Shown here: positions 56,900 through 64,000 of the stretch, in pieces
How positions within the stretch are numbered: position 1 is the stretch's first letter
How the letters are laid out: the number at the start of each line of letters is the position of its first letter
NCBI GenBank assembly: GCA_030529505.1
Contig: JAUMWT010000001.1
Span: 62,001 to 126,000, forward strand
From: Allobrachymonas sp.
GTDB taxonomy: Bacteria > Pseudomonadota > Gammaproteobacteria > Burkholderiales > Burkholderiaceae_C
Length of the DNA stretch: 64,000 bases
Direction of reading: 5' to 3'
The notes under the pieces: generated by a model
The model's input: the letters and a program-made list of their open reading frames with translations, nothing else
What the model was told of the DNA's origin: nothing
The model's database searches: none
Program-made: the position numbers and the translations under genes

Positions 56900-58018
56900 A
56901 TGATATTCCAGACTTCCATCCGGCGCGAACTCACGCGCAGTTTCAGCGCCGCTTTGTTCGTGCTGGTCGTCATCATGATCACCATGATGCTGATCCGCAC
57001 CCTGAAGCTGGCCAACCGCGGGCTGGTCAGCCCTTCAGAAGTGTCTTTGGTGCTGGGCTATATGGTGCTGGCCTATCTGCCCACCCTGCTCACGCTGAGC
57101 CTGTTCGTGAGCGTGGCCTTCAGCCTCTCGCGCATGTACCGCGACAGCGAAATGGCCGTCTGGTTTGCCAGCGGGCAAGGGCTGCTGCGCTTTCTCAAGC
57201 CCTTGCTGCAATTTGCCCTGCCCATCATCGCCCTGGTGGCGCTGCTCTCGCTCTTTGGCTGGCCCTGGGCCAATTCGCAAGTGCAAGAGCTACGCAACCG
57301 CTACCAATCACGCAGCGATGTGGAACGCATTGCGCCCGGCATCTTTCAGGAATCGGCCGATGGCAACCGCGTGTTTTATGTGGATACGCCGCCCGAAGGC
57401 AACGAGGCCGCCGGTGCCAAGCTCTTTGTTTTTGCCCGCCAGCCCGACAGTGAAGTGGTGGTTTCAGCCAACAACGGCCGGCTGGAAAACAAGGAAACCG
57501 GCCGCTGGATCGTGCTGCTCAATGGGCAAAGCACCGAAATCAAAAATGACCAGACGCTCGCCACGGCGTTTTTCAAGGAATACGGCATTCGCGTCGGCAA
57601 GCCCGCGCCCATGCCCCAGCAAGACCCGCTCGCTTCACTCACCAACGCAGAACCGCGCACCATCCCCACCCGCTTGCTGCTGCATGAATCGGCCACGCAT
57701 CTGCGCGCCGAATTCGGCTCGCGCCTGGGCATGACGTTTGCCGGCCTCAACCTCTTGCTGCTGGCCCTGGCCAGCGCCCATACCAACCCGCGCACGGGCC
57801 GCAGCGGCAGCCTGCTGTTTGCCATGCTGGCGTTTGCCGCCTACTACAACATGATCAATGTGGGGCAAGGCTGGGTGGCCAGCGGCAAGCTCAGCCTGCC
57901 CCTCATGCTGCTGGCGCTGCATGGCAGCGTGTTCGTGGCCACGGCGCTGTGGCTGCTGAAGCAAGAGCGCCATTGGTCCTGGCGTGCCCTTGTGCCGCGC
58001 ATGCGCCGCAGCGCCTAG
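56900..58018 (+). CDS. lptF: LPS export ABC transporter permease LptF
   Basis: A 372-residue inner-membrane permease of the LptB2FGC complex that extracts lipopolysaccharide for transport to the outer membrane. YjgP family: three N-terminal helices starting IFQTSIRRELTRSFSAALFVLVVIMI, a large periplasmic jellyroll domain (about 115-265), and three C-terminal helices. RGLVSPSEVSLVLGYMVLAYLP and SRMYRDSEMAVWFASG are typical coupling-helix segments. lptG follows 12 bases downstream. Confidence 0.95.
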   Translation: MIFQTSIRRELTRSFSAALFVLVVIMITMMLIRTLKLANRGLVSPSEVSLVLGYMVLAYLPTLLTLSLFVSVAFSLSRMYRDSEMAVWFASGQGLLRFLKPLLQFALPIIALVALLSLFGWPWANSQVQELRNRYQSRSDVERIAPGIFQESADGNRVFYVDTPPEGNEAAGAKLFVFARQPDSEVVVSANNGRLENKETGRWIVLLNGQSTEIKNDQTLATAFFKEYGIRVGKPAPMPQQDPLASLTNAEPRTIPTRLLLHESATHLRAEFGSRLGMTFAGLNLLLLALASAHTNPRTGRSGSLLFAMLAFAAYYNMINVGQGWVASGKLSLPLMLLALHGSVFVATALWLLKQERHWSWRALVPRMRRSA

Positions 58019-58030
58019 ACAGGAGCCCGG

Positions 58031-59131
58031 ATGCGTATCGTTCGCCGCTACATCAACACGCAGATCTTCAAAGCCGTTTCATTCGTGACTTGCGGCTTTC
58101 TGGCGCTGTTTGCGTTTTTCGACGTGCTCAACGATCTCTCGTTCACCAGCCGCACGGCCAACCGTTACGGCATCGGCAATTCGCTGGCCTACATCGTCAT
58201 GCTCTTGCCGGGGCACACCTACGAGCTGCTGCCCATCGCCGTGTTGATTGGCGCAGTGTTCGTGATGGCCAATCTGGCACAAACGTCCGAATTCACCATT
58301 TTTCGCACCAGCGGCCTGGGCCCCTGGCGGGCCTTGCGCAGCCTGCTGGGCCTGGGCCTGCTGTTTACCGCCGCCACTTTCCTGATTGGCGACTACATCG
58401 CCCCGCGCACCGAAAAGCTGGCGCAGTATTACAAAGCCCGCTTTGAAGGCAGCGTGACCAAAGGGCACACCGGCGCCTGGATCAAGGAAAGCATCAACGG
58501 GCAAGACCGCATCGTCAATGTGCAGGAACTCACTGCCGACGGGCAAATGCGCAAAGTCCGCATGTTCGATTTTGACGCGCAAGGCTTTCTCTCCCAATTG
58601 CGCCGAGCCGAATCGGCCACGTTTGCCGACGGCCAATGGCAATTGAACGAGGTCAGCCAGCACCTTTTCATCATCGAAAACGGGCAGCAAACCCGCGTGA
58701 CACGCCAGCAAGCCCCGACAGAAACCGTGGAAACAGGCATCGTGCAAACCATGGTGGCCGCCGCTTTGCTCAAGCCCGACCGCATGTCCACGCTGGAGCT
58801 GTACCAGTACATTCGCCACCTCAAGCAAAACAAGCAATCGGCCGATCTGTACGAAATCCGCTTCTGGCGCAAGCTGTTCTACCCCCTGAGCTGCCTGGTG
58901 ATGATCGTGCTGGCCCTGCCCTTTGCCTATCTGCACTTTCGCTCGGGCATCATCACCACGGCGATGTTTGCCGGCATCATCGTGGGCATCAGCTTCTTCT
59001 TGCTCAACAACGTGTTCGAGTACGTGGGCAATCTGCGCGCCTGGGCGCCCTGGTTCATCGCCGCCGTGCCCAGCCTGGCTTATATGCTGGCTTCTTTGCT
59101 GGCCTTTCGCTGGCTGGTGCGCAATCGGTAA
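58031..59131 (+). CDS. lptG: LPS export ABC transporter permease LptG
   Basis: A 366-residue partner permease of LptF, YjgQ family: RRYINTQIFKAVSFVTCGFLALFAFFD, LPGHTYELLPIAVLIGAVFVMANLAQTSEFTIFRTSGLG, a periplasmic domain (about 120-260), and a final three-helix block ending LAFRWLVRNR. The KxEFTIxRxSG-type segment marks the LptB-coupling helix. The short spacing to lptF indicates one transcript. tRNA-Pro(CGG) follows. Confidence 0.95.
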   Translation: MRIVRRYINTQIFKAVSFVTCGFLALFAFFDVLNDLSFTSRTANRYGIGNSLAYIVMLLPGHTYELLPIAVLIGAVFVMANLAQTSEFTIFRTSGLGPWRALRSLLGLGLLFTAATFLIGDYIAPRTEKLAQYYKARFEGSVTKGHTGAWIKESINGQDRIVNVQELTADGQMRKVRMFDFDAQGFLSQLRRAESATFADGQWQLNEVSQHLFIIENGQQTRVTRQQAPTETVETGIVQTMVAAALLKPDRMSTLELYQYIRHLKQNKQSADLYEIRFWRKLFYPLSCLVMIVLALPFAYLHFRSGIITTAMFAGIIVGISFFLLNNVFEYVGNLRAWAPWFIAAVPSLAYMLASLLAFRWLVRNR

Positions 59132-59248
59132 CGAAGCGATGGCGCCTGAAAAGAGCGCCTGGCCGGTTGCACATGGTGGTTGGCACTCTTGCCACCGGGC
59201 AGCGCCACCCCGCCAACGCAGCAGAAATTCGGCTAGAATCCCGGCCTT

Positions 59249-59325
59249 CGGAGTGTGGCGCAGCCTGGTAGCGCGTCTCGTTCGGGACGAGAAGGTCGAA
59301 GGTTCGAATCCTTTCACTCCGACCA
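59249..59325 (+). tRNA. tRNA-Pro (anticodon CGG)
   Basis: 77 nt with encoded CCA. Acceptor CGGAGTG/CACTCCG, anticodon stem TCTCG/CGAGA with loop TTCGGGA giving CGG, T-loop GTTCGAATC. It reads CCG, the main proline codon in GC-rich genomes. Confidence 0.96.
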
Positions 59326-59343
59326 TTGAAGCATCCCATCCCC

Positions 59344-59368
59344 AGCCAGCAACTCTGCTGGCTTTTTT
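59344..59368 (+). terminator. Terminator of tRNA-Pro(CGG)
   Basis: AGCCAGCA-ACTC-TGCTGGCTTTTTT, an eight-pair stem with six T, 19 bases after the tRNA CCA end. Confidence 0.85.
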
Positions 59369-59538
59369 GTGGCCAGTGCAGATGGCAGATGGATCTTGGG
59401 CGCTGTCTGGCAGGCAATCGCAGCAGCTATTCCTTACCATCCATCCCTGCATGGCCCCAAACACCCAACACACTCCCGGCTCTTGCCCTGCCGCTTTCAT
59501 CCGCTGCCACCCCGCCACCCGCTGATTGTTGCCGACTC

Positions 59539-60477
59539 ATGAACCTCCACCAGTTCCGCTTCGTTCAAGAAGCCGTGCGCCGCAACCTGAACCTGACCGA
59601 GGCCGCCAAGGCGCTCTACACCTCGCAGCCGGGCATTTCCAAAGCCATCATCGAGCTGGAAGAAGAACTGGGCGTGGAAATTTTTGCCCGCCACGGCAAG
59701 CGCCTCAAGCGCATCACCGAGCCGGGCCAGCACATCCTCAAAAGCATCGACATCATCCAGCGCGAGGTGGCCAACCTCAAGCGCATTGGCGAACAGTTCA
59801 GCCAGGCCGACAGCGGCACCCTGAGCATGGCCGCCACCCATACCGAGGCCCGCTACGCCCTGCCCAACAAGGTGGCGCAACTGCGCCTGCGCTACCCCAA
59901 GCTGCACATCAGCATGCACCAGGGCACGCCGCAGCAAGTGGCCGAGCTGCTGCTGACCGAAACCGTGGTCATTGGCCTGGCCACCGAATCGCTGGCCGAC
60001 TACCCCGAACTCGTGACTCTGCCCTGCTACAACTGGCAGCACGTGCTGGTTGTGCCCGAGCAGCACCCCCTGGCCCGGCAACCGCAAATCACGCTGGAAG
60101 ATCTGGCCCAACAACCCCTCATCACCTACCACCCGGCCTTTACCGGCCGCACCAAAATCGACACGGCCTTCGCCCAGCGCCGCCTGCAGCCCCATGTGGT
60201 GCTTGAGGCGATTGACTCCGACGTCATCATCACCTACGTCAAGCACGGGCTGGGCGTGGGCATCGTGGCCGAAATGGCCATGCAAGAGGCGCAGCCGGGT
60301 CTAGTCGCCCTGCCGCTGGGACACTTGTTTGGCAGCAGCGTCACGCGCGTGGCCTTCAAGCGCGGCGTCTTCATGCGCAACTACGTGTTCGACTTTGCCG
60401 AATCACTGAGCGACCGCCTGCCGCGCGCCCTGGTCACCAAGGCCCTGTCGGGCCATTACGAAGACTATGCGCTTTGA
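59539..60477 (+). CDS. LysR family regulator, CysB/Cbl type
   Basis: 312 residues. A winged helix-turn-helix (about 1-60: MNLHQFRFVQEAVRRNLNLTEAAKALYTSQPGISKAI) is followed by a LysR substrate-binding domain. The opening and the SMAATHTEARYALPNKV segment are characteristic of the CysB subgroup, which controls sulfate or sulfonate assimilation in response to acetylserine. CysB-specific ligand residues (THTEARY) are present. No cys gene is adjacent, so it may act in trans. The start at 59539 is the family N-terminus; the frame is open to 59326 across the terminator. Confidence 0.92.
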   Translation: MNLHQFRFVQEAVRRNLNLTEAAKALYTSQPGISKAIIELEEELGVEIFARHGKRLKRITEPGQHILKSIDIIQREVANLKRIGEQFSQADSGTLSMAATHTEARYALPNKVAQLRLRYPKLHISMHQGTPQQVAELLLTETVVIGLATESLADYPELVTLPCYNWQHVLVVPEQHPLARQPQITLEDLAQQPLITYHPAFTGRTKIDTAFAQRRLQPHVVLEAIDSDVIITYVKHGLGVGIVAEMAMQEAQPGLVALPLGHLFGSSVTRVAFKRGVFMRNYVFDFAESLSDRLPRALVTKALSGHYEDYAL

Positions 60478-60633
60478 AGCCCCCTTCTTTTGCGATGACG
60501 GCTTGCAGCCACCGGGCCTGAAGCTATGCCCCAGCGTCCCTTCAATGGCCGATCTATTCAGGCCCTTTATTCATTGACCGCCGTGCGCTGACCACACCAC
60601 CACGCCTGCTCCCCAGCTCATCCTCCTTGCCCC

Positions 60634-61308
60634 ATGACCGAAAGCATCGCCCCCGTTTTTCACGAGCTGTTTCACGGCCCCTTCAATCTGCTGCTGGTGA
60701 TCTATCTGGTCGCCATCACGACCGAGGCCATGTCGGGCGCACTGGCCGCAGGCCAGCGCAATATGGACATCTTCGGTGTGGCCGTCATCGCCTTCGTCAC
60801 GGCGCTGGGCGGCGGCACGATTCGCGACGTGGTGCTGGGCAACTACCCCATCGGCTGGACGCAGCACCCCGAATACGTGTATCTGGTCATCCTGGCAGGC
60901 CTGGCCACCACCGTGCTGGCCCGCTTCATGCACCACATGAAAAAAATCTTTCTCATGCTCGATGCGATGGGCCTGGTCGCCTTTTCGCTGATCGGCTGCA
61001 ATGTGGCGCTGAAGCTGGCTTACCCCTACCCGACCATCGTCGTCATCATGGCCGGCATGCTCACCGGCATCAGCGGCGGCATCTTGCGCGATGTGCTGTG
61101 CAACCAGGTGCCCGTGATCTTTCGCCGCGAACTGTATGCCAGCGTCTCGCTGTTCGTGTGCGTGTTTTTCTTGAGCTTGCGTGCGTTAGGCGTGAATGCC
61201 GACATCAACACAGCGATTTGCTTCGTAGTCGGCTTTGGCTTTCGCATGCTGGCGCTGCGCTTTGGCTGGAAGCTACCCACCTTCTCTTACCAGCAGCGTT
61301 GGAACTGA
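60634..61308 (+). CDS. Trimeric intracellular cation channel-like protein (UPF0126/YicG)
   Basis: A 224-residue inner-membrane protein with seven predicted helices in two inverted three-helix repeats. Duplicate motifs typical of the family are ALGGGTIRDVVLGNYPIGW and ISGGILRDVLCNQVPVIFRREL. UPF0126 proteins are prokaryotic TRIC cation channels; physiological role in bacteria is unclear. Full length. It is not close to a functional partner. Confidence 0.93.
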   Translation: MTESIAPVFHELFHGPFNLLLVIYLVAITTEAMSGALAAGQRNMDIFGVAVIAFVTALGGGTIRDVVLGNYPIGWTQHPEYVYLVILAGLATTVLARFMHHMKKIFLMLDAMGLVAFSLIGCNVALKLAYPYPTIVVIMAGMLTGISGGILRDVLCNQVPVIFRRELYASVSLFVCVFFLSLRALGVNADINTAICFVVGFGFRMLALRFGWKLPTFSYQQRWN

Positions 61309-61454
61309 GGCGAGGCCATCGCAGCCTCTCTTTTGTCTGCGCACGCTTTGGGACACAAGCTCACGTATTCAATCCAGTGCACGCATGACATCCACGGCCC
61401 AACGGGGCTTTGCCAAAAGATATTCCCGATTCGGGAATCAACAGCACGCGGCAA

Positions 61455-61482
61455 CAAAAAAGCCAACCCTTTCGGATTGGCT
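61455..61482 (-). terminator. Terminator of tRNA-Phe
   Basis: On the minus strand AGCCAATCC-GAAA-GGGTTGGCTTTTTTG forms a nine-pair stem with a GNRA-type tetraloop and six T, about 40 bases after the tRNA-Phe end. Confidence 0.82.
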
Positions 61483-61521
61483 GATATTTTTGCAACTTGT
61501 TAATCTACACCACTTTTTCAG

Positions 61522-61597
61522 TGGTGGCTCGGGGCGGAATCGAACCACCGACACGCGGATTTTCAATCCGCTGCTCTACCAACTGAGCTACCGAGCC
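61522..61597 (-). tRNA. tRNA-Phe (anticodon GAA)
   Basis: 76 nt with encoded CCA (TGG at 61,522-61,524 on the plus strand). Acceptor GGCTCGG/CCGAGCC, anticodon loop TGAAAAT giving GAA, T-loop GTTCGATTC. Downstream of orn in the same orientation. Confidence 0.96.
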
Positions 61598-61722
61598 AAC
61601 AAGCTGCGCATTGTAGCAAGGATTTGGCAGTTTTAAAGACGCTTTTGAAGAATCAGGCAGATTTTTTGTTCGCAGCATGGCTGCCCAAAGCCCTATCAAA
61701 AACGCAATCGCTTGCCCCGCTT

Positions 61723-62379
61723 TCACGTGCGCTCTGCCTCACGCACCCCGCGCCCGATAGGCGCATCAGGCCCCATGCGCAAGAAGTGCTCACGGTAATG
61801 CTTCAGTTCCTCGATGGACTCTTCCACATCGGCCAACGCCGTGTGGAACTGCTGTTTTTTGAAGGCCGCATGCACTTCGGGCCGCCAGCGCCGGGCCAGC
61901 TCCTTGAGGGTGCTCACATCCAGATTGCGGTAGTGGAAAAAAGCCTCCAGCCTGGGCATGTATTTGACGAGAAAGCGCCGGTCTTGCCCGATGGTGTTGC
62001 CGCACATGGGCGACTTGCCCTTGCTCACGTACTGGCGCAAAAAAGCGATGAGTGCTTCTTCGGCCTGCTGCTCCGTGATGGTGCTGGCACGTACCTTGTC
62101 GATCAGGCCGCTGCGCGTGTGGGTGCCCGTGTTCCAGGCGTCCATCTTGTTCAGCAGCTCATCGCTTTGGTGAATGACGAGCACCGGCCCCGGCACGCAC
62201 ACGGCCAGATCCGGGCTGGTGACGACCACGGCAATTTCCAGCAGGCGCTCTTTCTCGGGGTCCAGCCCGCTCATTTCGCAGTCCAGCCAGATCAGGTTGT
62301 CGTCGTTTTTCTTGAGCACGGGCGGCTGCGGCACAGCCTGCGCCTGCTCATTGAATGAAAAAGTGTTTTCGTTTTGCAT
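61723..62379 (-). CDS. orn: Oligoribonuclease
   Basis: A 218-residue 3'-5' exoribonuclease of the DEDDh type that degrades 2-5 nt RNAs, including pGpG from c-di-GMP. The motifs are Exo[23 protein letters not shown], Exo[19 protein letters not shown] and Exo[17 protein letters not shown], with the catalytic Asp, Glu, Asp, His visible. An N-terminal extension of about 25 residues ([14 protein letters not shown]) precedes the core, and a short basic tail follows. It is divergent from the M48 peptidase gene, the common arrangement in the group. Confidence 0.96.
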   Translation of the reverse strand: MQNENTFSFNEQAQAVPQPPVLKKNDDNLIWLDCEMSGLDPEKERLLEIAVVVTSPDLAVCVPGPVLVIHQSDELLNKMDAWNTGTHTRSGLIDKVRASTITEQQAEEALIAFLRQYVSKGKSPMCGNTIGQDRRFLVKYMPRLEAFFHYRNLDVSTLKELARRWRPEVHAAFKKQQFHTALADVEESIEELKHYREHFLRMGPDAPIGRGVREAERT

Positions 62380-62593
62380 GGGGCCGTATTGTGCGTTACT
62401 TGTGCATTACTTCTTAATACACGACTTGCCATCCGCCCCCAACCTGCAGATGCGCAATCTGCTCCCAGCCCAGATTGGCAGACACCGCAGGCGATGAATG
62501 GCATGCGGTTTGTTCAGCTGCACCTCGGCACCCTTCCATCCATCAGTAACCCTCGCAGCCCGCGGATGATGCAAAGTCCTTACACTTGCCTCC

Positions 62594-63940
62594 ATGTTGC
62601 ATGTACTGTCTTCCGATCCGCTGCAAGCCGCGCAGATTTGGCGCACGCTGTTTCTGGCTGCGCTGGGCTTGGGCGTGCTGCTTAAAGCCTGGCTGGCCTG
62701 GCGGCAAATGCGCCATGTGCAAGCGCACCGTGGCGCGGTGCCACCCGCATTTGCCCACACCGTGAGCCTGCCCGCCCACCAAAAAGCGGCCGATTATACC
62801 GTGACGCAAAGCCGCTTTGGCTTGCTAAACCTGTTGCTGGGCACGCTGCTGCTTTTGGGCTGGACGCTGGGCGGCGGCCTGCAAGCCCTGCACGGGCTGA
62901 TGGGGCAATGGTTCCACTCACCCATGCTGCAACAACTGGGCTTGCTGGCAGGCTTTGCCCTGATTGGCAGCGTGCTGGATTTGCCGCTGGATTGGTACCG
63001 CACCTTCCGGTTGGAAGCGCGCTTTGGCTTCAACACCAGCACCCTGGGCCTGTGGCTGGGCGATTGGTTCAAAAACATGGCATTAGGTGCCGTGATCGGC
63101 CTGCCTTTGGCCGCGCTCATTCTGTGGCTGATGCAGCAGGTCGGTAGCCTATGGTGGCTGTGGGCCTGGGCCGTGTGGGCAAGTTTTGGTTTGTTGATGA
63201 CGGTGATCTACCCCAGCTGGATTGCGCCGCTGTTCAACCGCTTCGAGCCATTGCAAGACCCCGAGCTGGTACAGCGCGTTACCGCCCTGATGCAACGCTG
63301 CGGCTTTGCCGCCAAGGGCTTTTACGTCATGGACGGCAGCAAGCGCAGCGCGCATGCCAATGCCTATTTCACCGGGCTGGGCCGCGCCAAGCGCGTGGTA
63401 TTTTTCGACACCCTGCTCAGCAAACTGCACCCCGGCGAGGTGGATGCCGTGCTGGCCCACGAACTGGGCCATTTCAAGCACCGGCACATTCAAAAGCGCC
63501 TGCTGCTGGGCCTGGCCCTGAACCTGGCGGGCTTTGCCCTGCTGGGTTGGCTCTATGGGCAAGACTGGTTCTACGCCGGGCTGGGCGTGGCCGGTTCGCG
63601 CAACGGCCCGCACGCGGCGCTGGCACTGTTGTTGTTTGCCCTGGCCGCGCCGGTGTTTACGCTGTTTGCCGCGCCCATTGCGGCGGCCAGCTCGCGCAAG
63701 CATGAGTTCGAGGCCGATGCCTTTGCCGCCCAGCACAGCGCCGCCAGCGATTTGAGCAGCGCCCTGCTCAAGCTCTACAACGACAACGCCGCCACCCTCA
63801 CGCCCGATCCGCTCTACGTGCGCTTTTACTACTCGCACCCACCCGCCAGCGAACGTTTGGCGTGCTTGGCTGACTTGGCTGCTGGCCTGCCAAGCACAGG
63901 CCCCGCCCATGCTGCTGGGGCAAGGCCTGCTGGGGGTTGA
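62594..63940 (+). CDS. M48 family membrane metallopeptidase (Ste24/HtpX-like)
   Basis: A 448-residue membrane zinc protease. Zinc motif AVLAHELGHFKHRH (HExxH at about residues 288-292) and a downstream metal Glu in RKHEFEADAFAAQHS. Several hydrophobic helices precede the catalytic region, as in CAAX-type Ste24 proteases (FGFNTSTLGLWLGDWFKN). Substrate unknown; relatives act in membrane-protein quality control. It ends 5 bases before the next start, implying an operon with it. Confidence 0.93.
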   Translation: MLHVLSSDPLQAAQIWRTLFLAALGLGVLLKAWLAWRQMRHVQAHRGAVPPAFAHTVSLPAHQKAADYTVTQSRFGLLNLLLGTLLLLGWTLGGGLQALHGLMGQWFHSPMLQQLGLLAGFALIGSVLDLPLDWYRTFRLEARFGFNTSTLGLWLGDWFKNMALGAVIGLPLAALILWLMQQVGSLWWLWAWAVWASFGLLMTVIYPSWIAPLFNRFEPLQDPELVQRVTALMQRCGFAAKGFYVMDGSKRSAHANAYFTGLGRAKRVVFFDTLLSKLHPGEVDAVLAHELGHFKHRHIQKRLLLGLALNLAGFALLGWLYGQDWFYAGLGVAGSRNGPHAALALLLFALAAPVFTLFAAPIAAASSRKHEFEADAFAAQHSAASDLSSALLKLYNDNAATLTPDPLYVRFYYSHPPASERLACLADLAAGLPSTGPAHAAGARPAGG

Positions 63941-63945
63941 ATACC

Positions 63946-64000
63946 ATGCCCCGTACTGCATCCGCCCCCCAATCACACCCCGCTGCGCCCGCCCTGCAAC
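63946..64000 (+). CDS. Start of a gene cut by window edge, possibly rsgA
   Basis: ATG at 63946 follows the M48 gene by 5 bases with GGGGG upstream; 18 residues are visible (MPRTASAPQSHPAAPALQ). In relatives the gene after orn and the M48 peptidase is often rsgA (ribosome small-subunit GTPase). The visible residues cannot confirm it. Confidence 0.4.
   Translation, partial: MPRTASAPQSHPAAPALQ

Overview
This 64-kb window looks like an ordinary chromosomal stretch of a GC-rich betaproteobacterium, most likely order Burkholderiales and probably family Comamonadaceae. The evidence is gene content and order: infC-rpmI-rplT-pheS-pheT-ihfA-merR ending at a tRNA-Pro, rsmD-coaD, an smc/zipA-like neighbourhood, ubiG-gph, holC-pepA divergent from lptF-lptG, and orn next to an M48 peptidase. 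The N-terminal wording of ArgA and IF3 also fits that group. No phage, IS transposase, CRISPR array or rRNA operon is visible.

Layout. Bases 1-9,456 hold a minus-strand translation operon (thrS, infC, rpmI, rplT, pheS, pheT, ihfA, MerR regulator) closed by a terminator at 881-907, then tRNA-Pro(GGG). Bases 9.8-24.8 kb hold a conserved unknown gene, coaD, rsmD, a ZipA-like gene, a small membrane protein, a frameshifted TfoX-like gene, smc, a Dabb-domain gene, dusA, a GNAT acetyltransferase and purL. Bases 25.4-32.5 kb are a cobalamin-uptake operon (btuB, cobB/cbiA, btuF, btuC, btuD) under a cobalamin riboswitch at about 32,160-32,465. The CobB-like protein has glycine where the catalytic cysteine of its glutaminase domain should be. 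Bases 33.0-42.0 kb hold argA, ppk2, two unrecognised exported proteins, gph, ubiG, ribE and yggX.

Bases 41.8-43.0 kb are an AT-richer patch with three tandem paralogous small membrane proteins that I do not recognise. They are followed by mltB, fumC (composition and remembered similarity hint at transfer), a thioredoxin-like membrane-anchored protein, valS and ilvA. Bases 51.6-64.0 kb hold two small lipoproteins, tRNA-Pro(TGG), tRNA-Arg(TCT), dsbB, an unknown gene, holC, pepA (with an unusual Ala/Lys-rich tail), lptFG, tRNA-Pro(CGG), a CysB-type LysR regulator, a TRIC/UPF0126 channel, tRNA-Phe, orn, an M48 peptidase and the start of one more gene.

The most distinctive non-genic signal is a family of four dispersed elements of about 180-200 bp (14,023-14,216; 25,031-25,228; 32,549-32,728; 52,991-53,172). 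They share imperfect terminal inverted repeats and internal blocks, lie only between genes and look like non-autonomous MITE-type repeats. Database identity, copy number elsewhere and novelty could not be tested from sequence alone.
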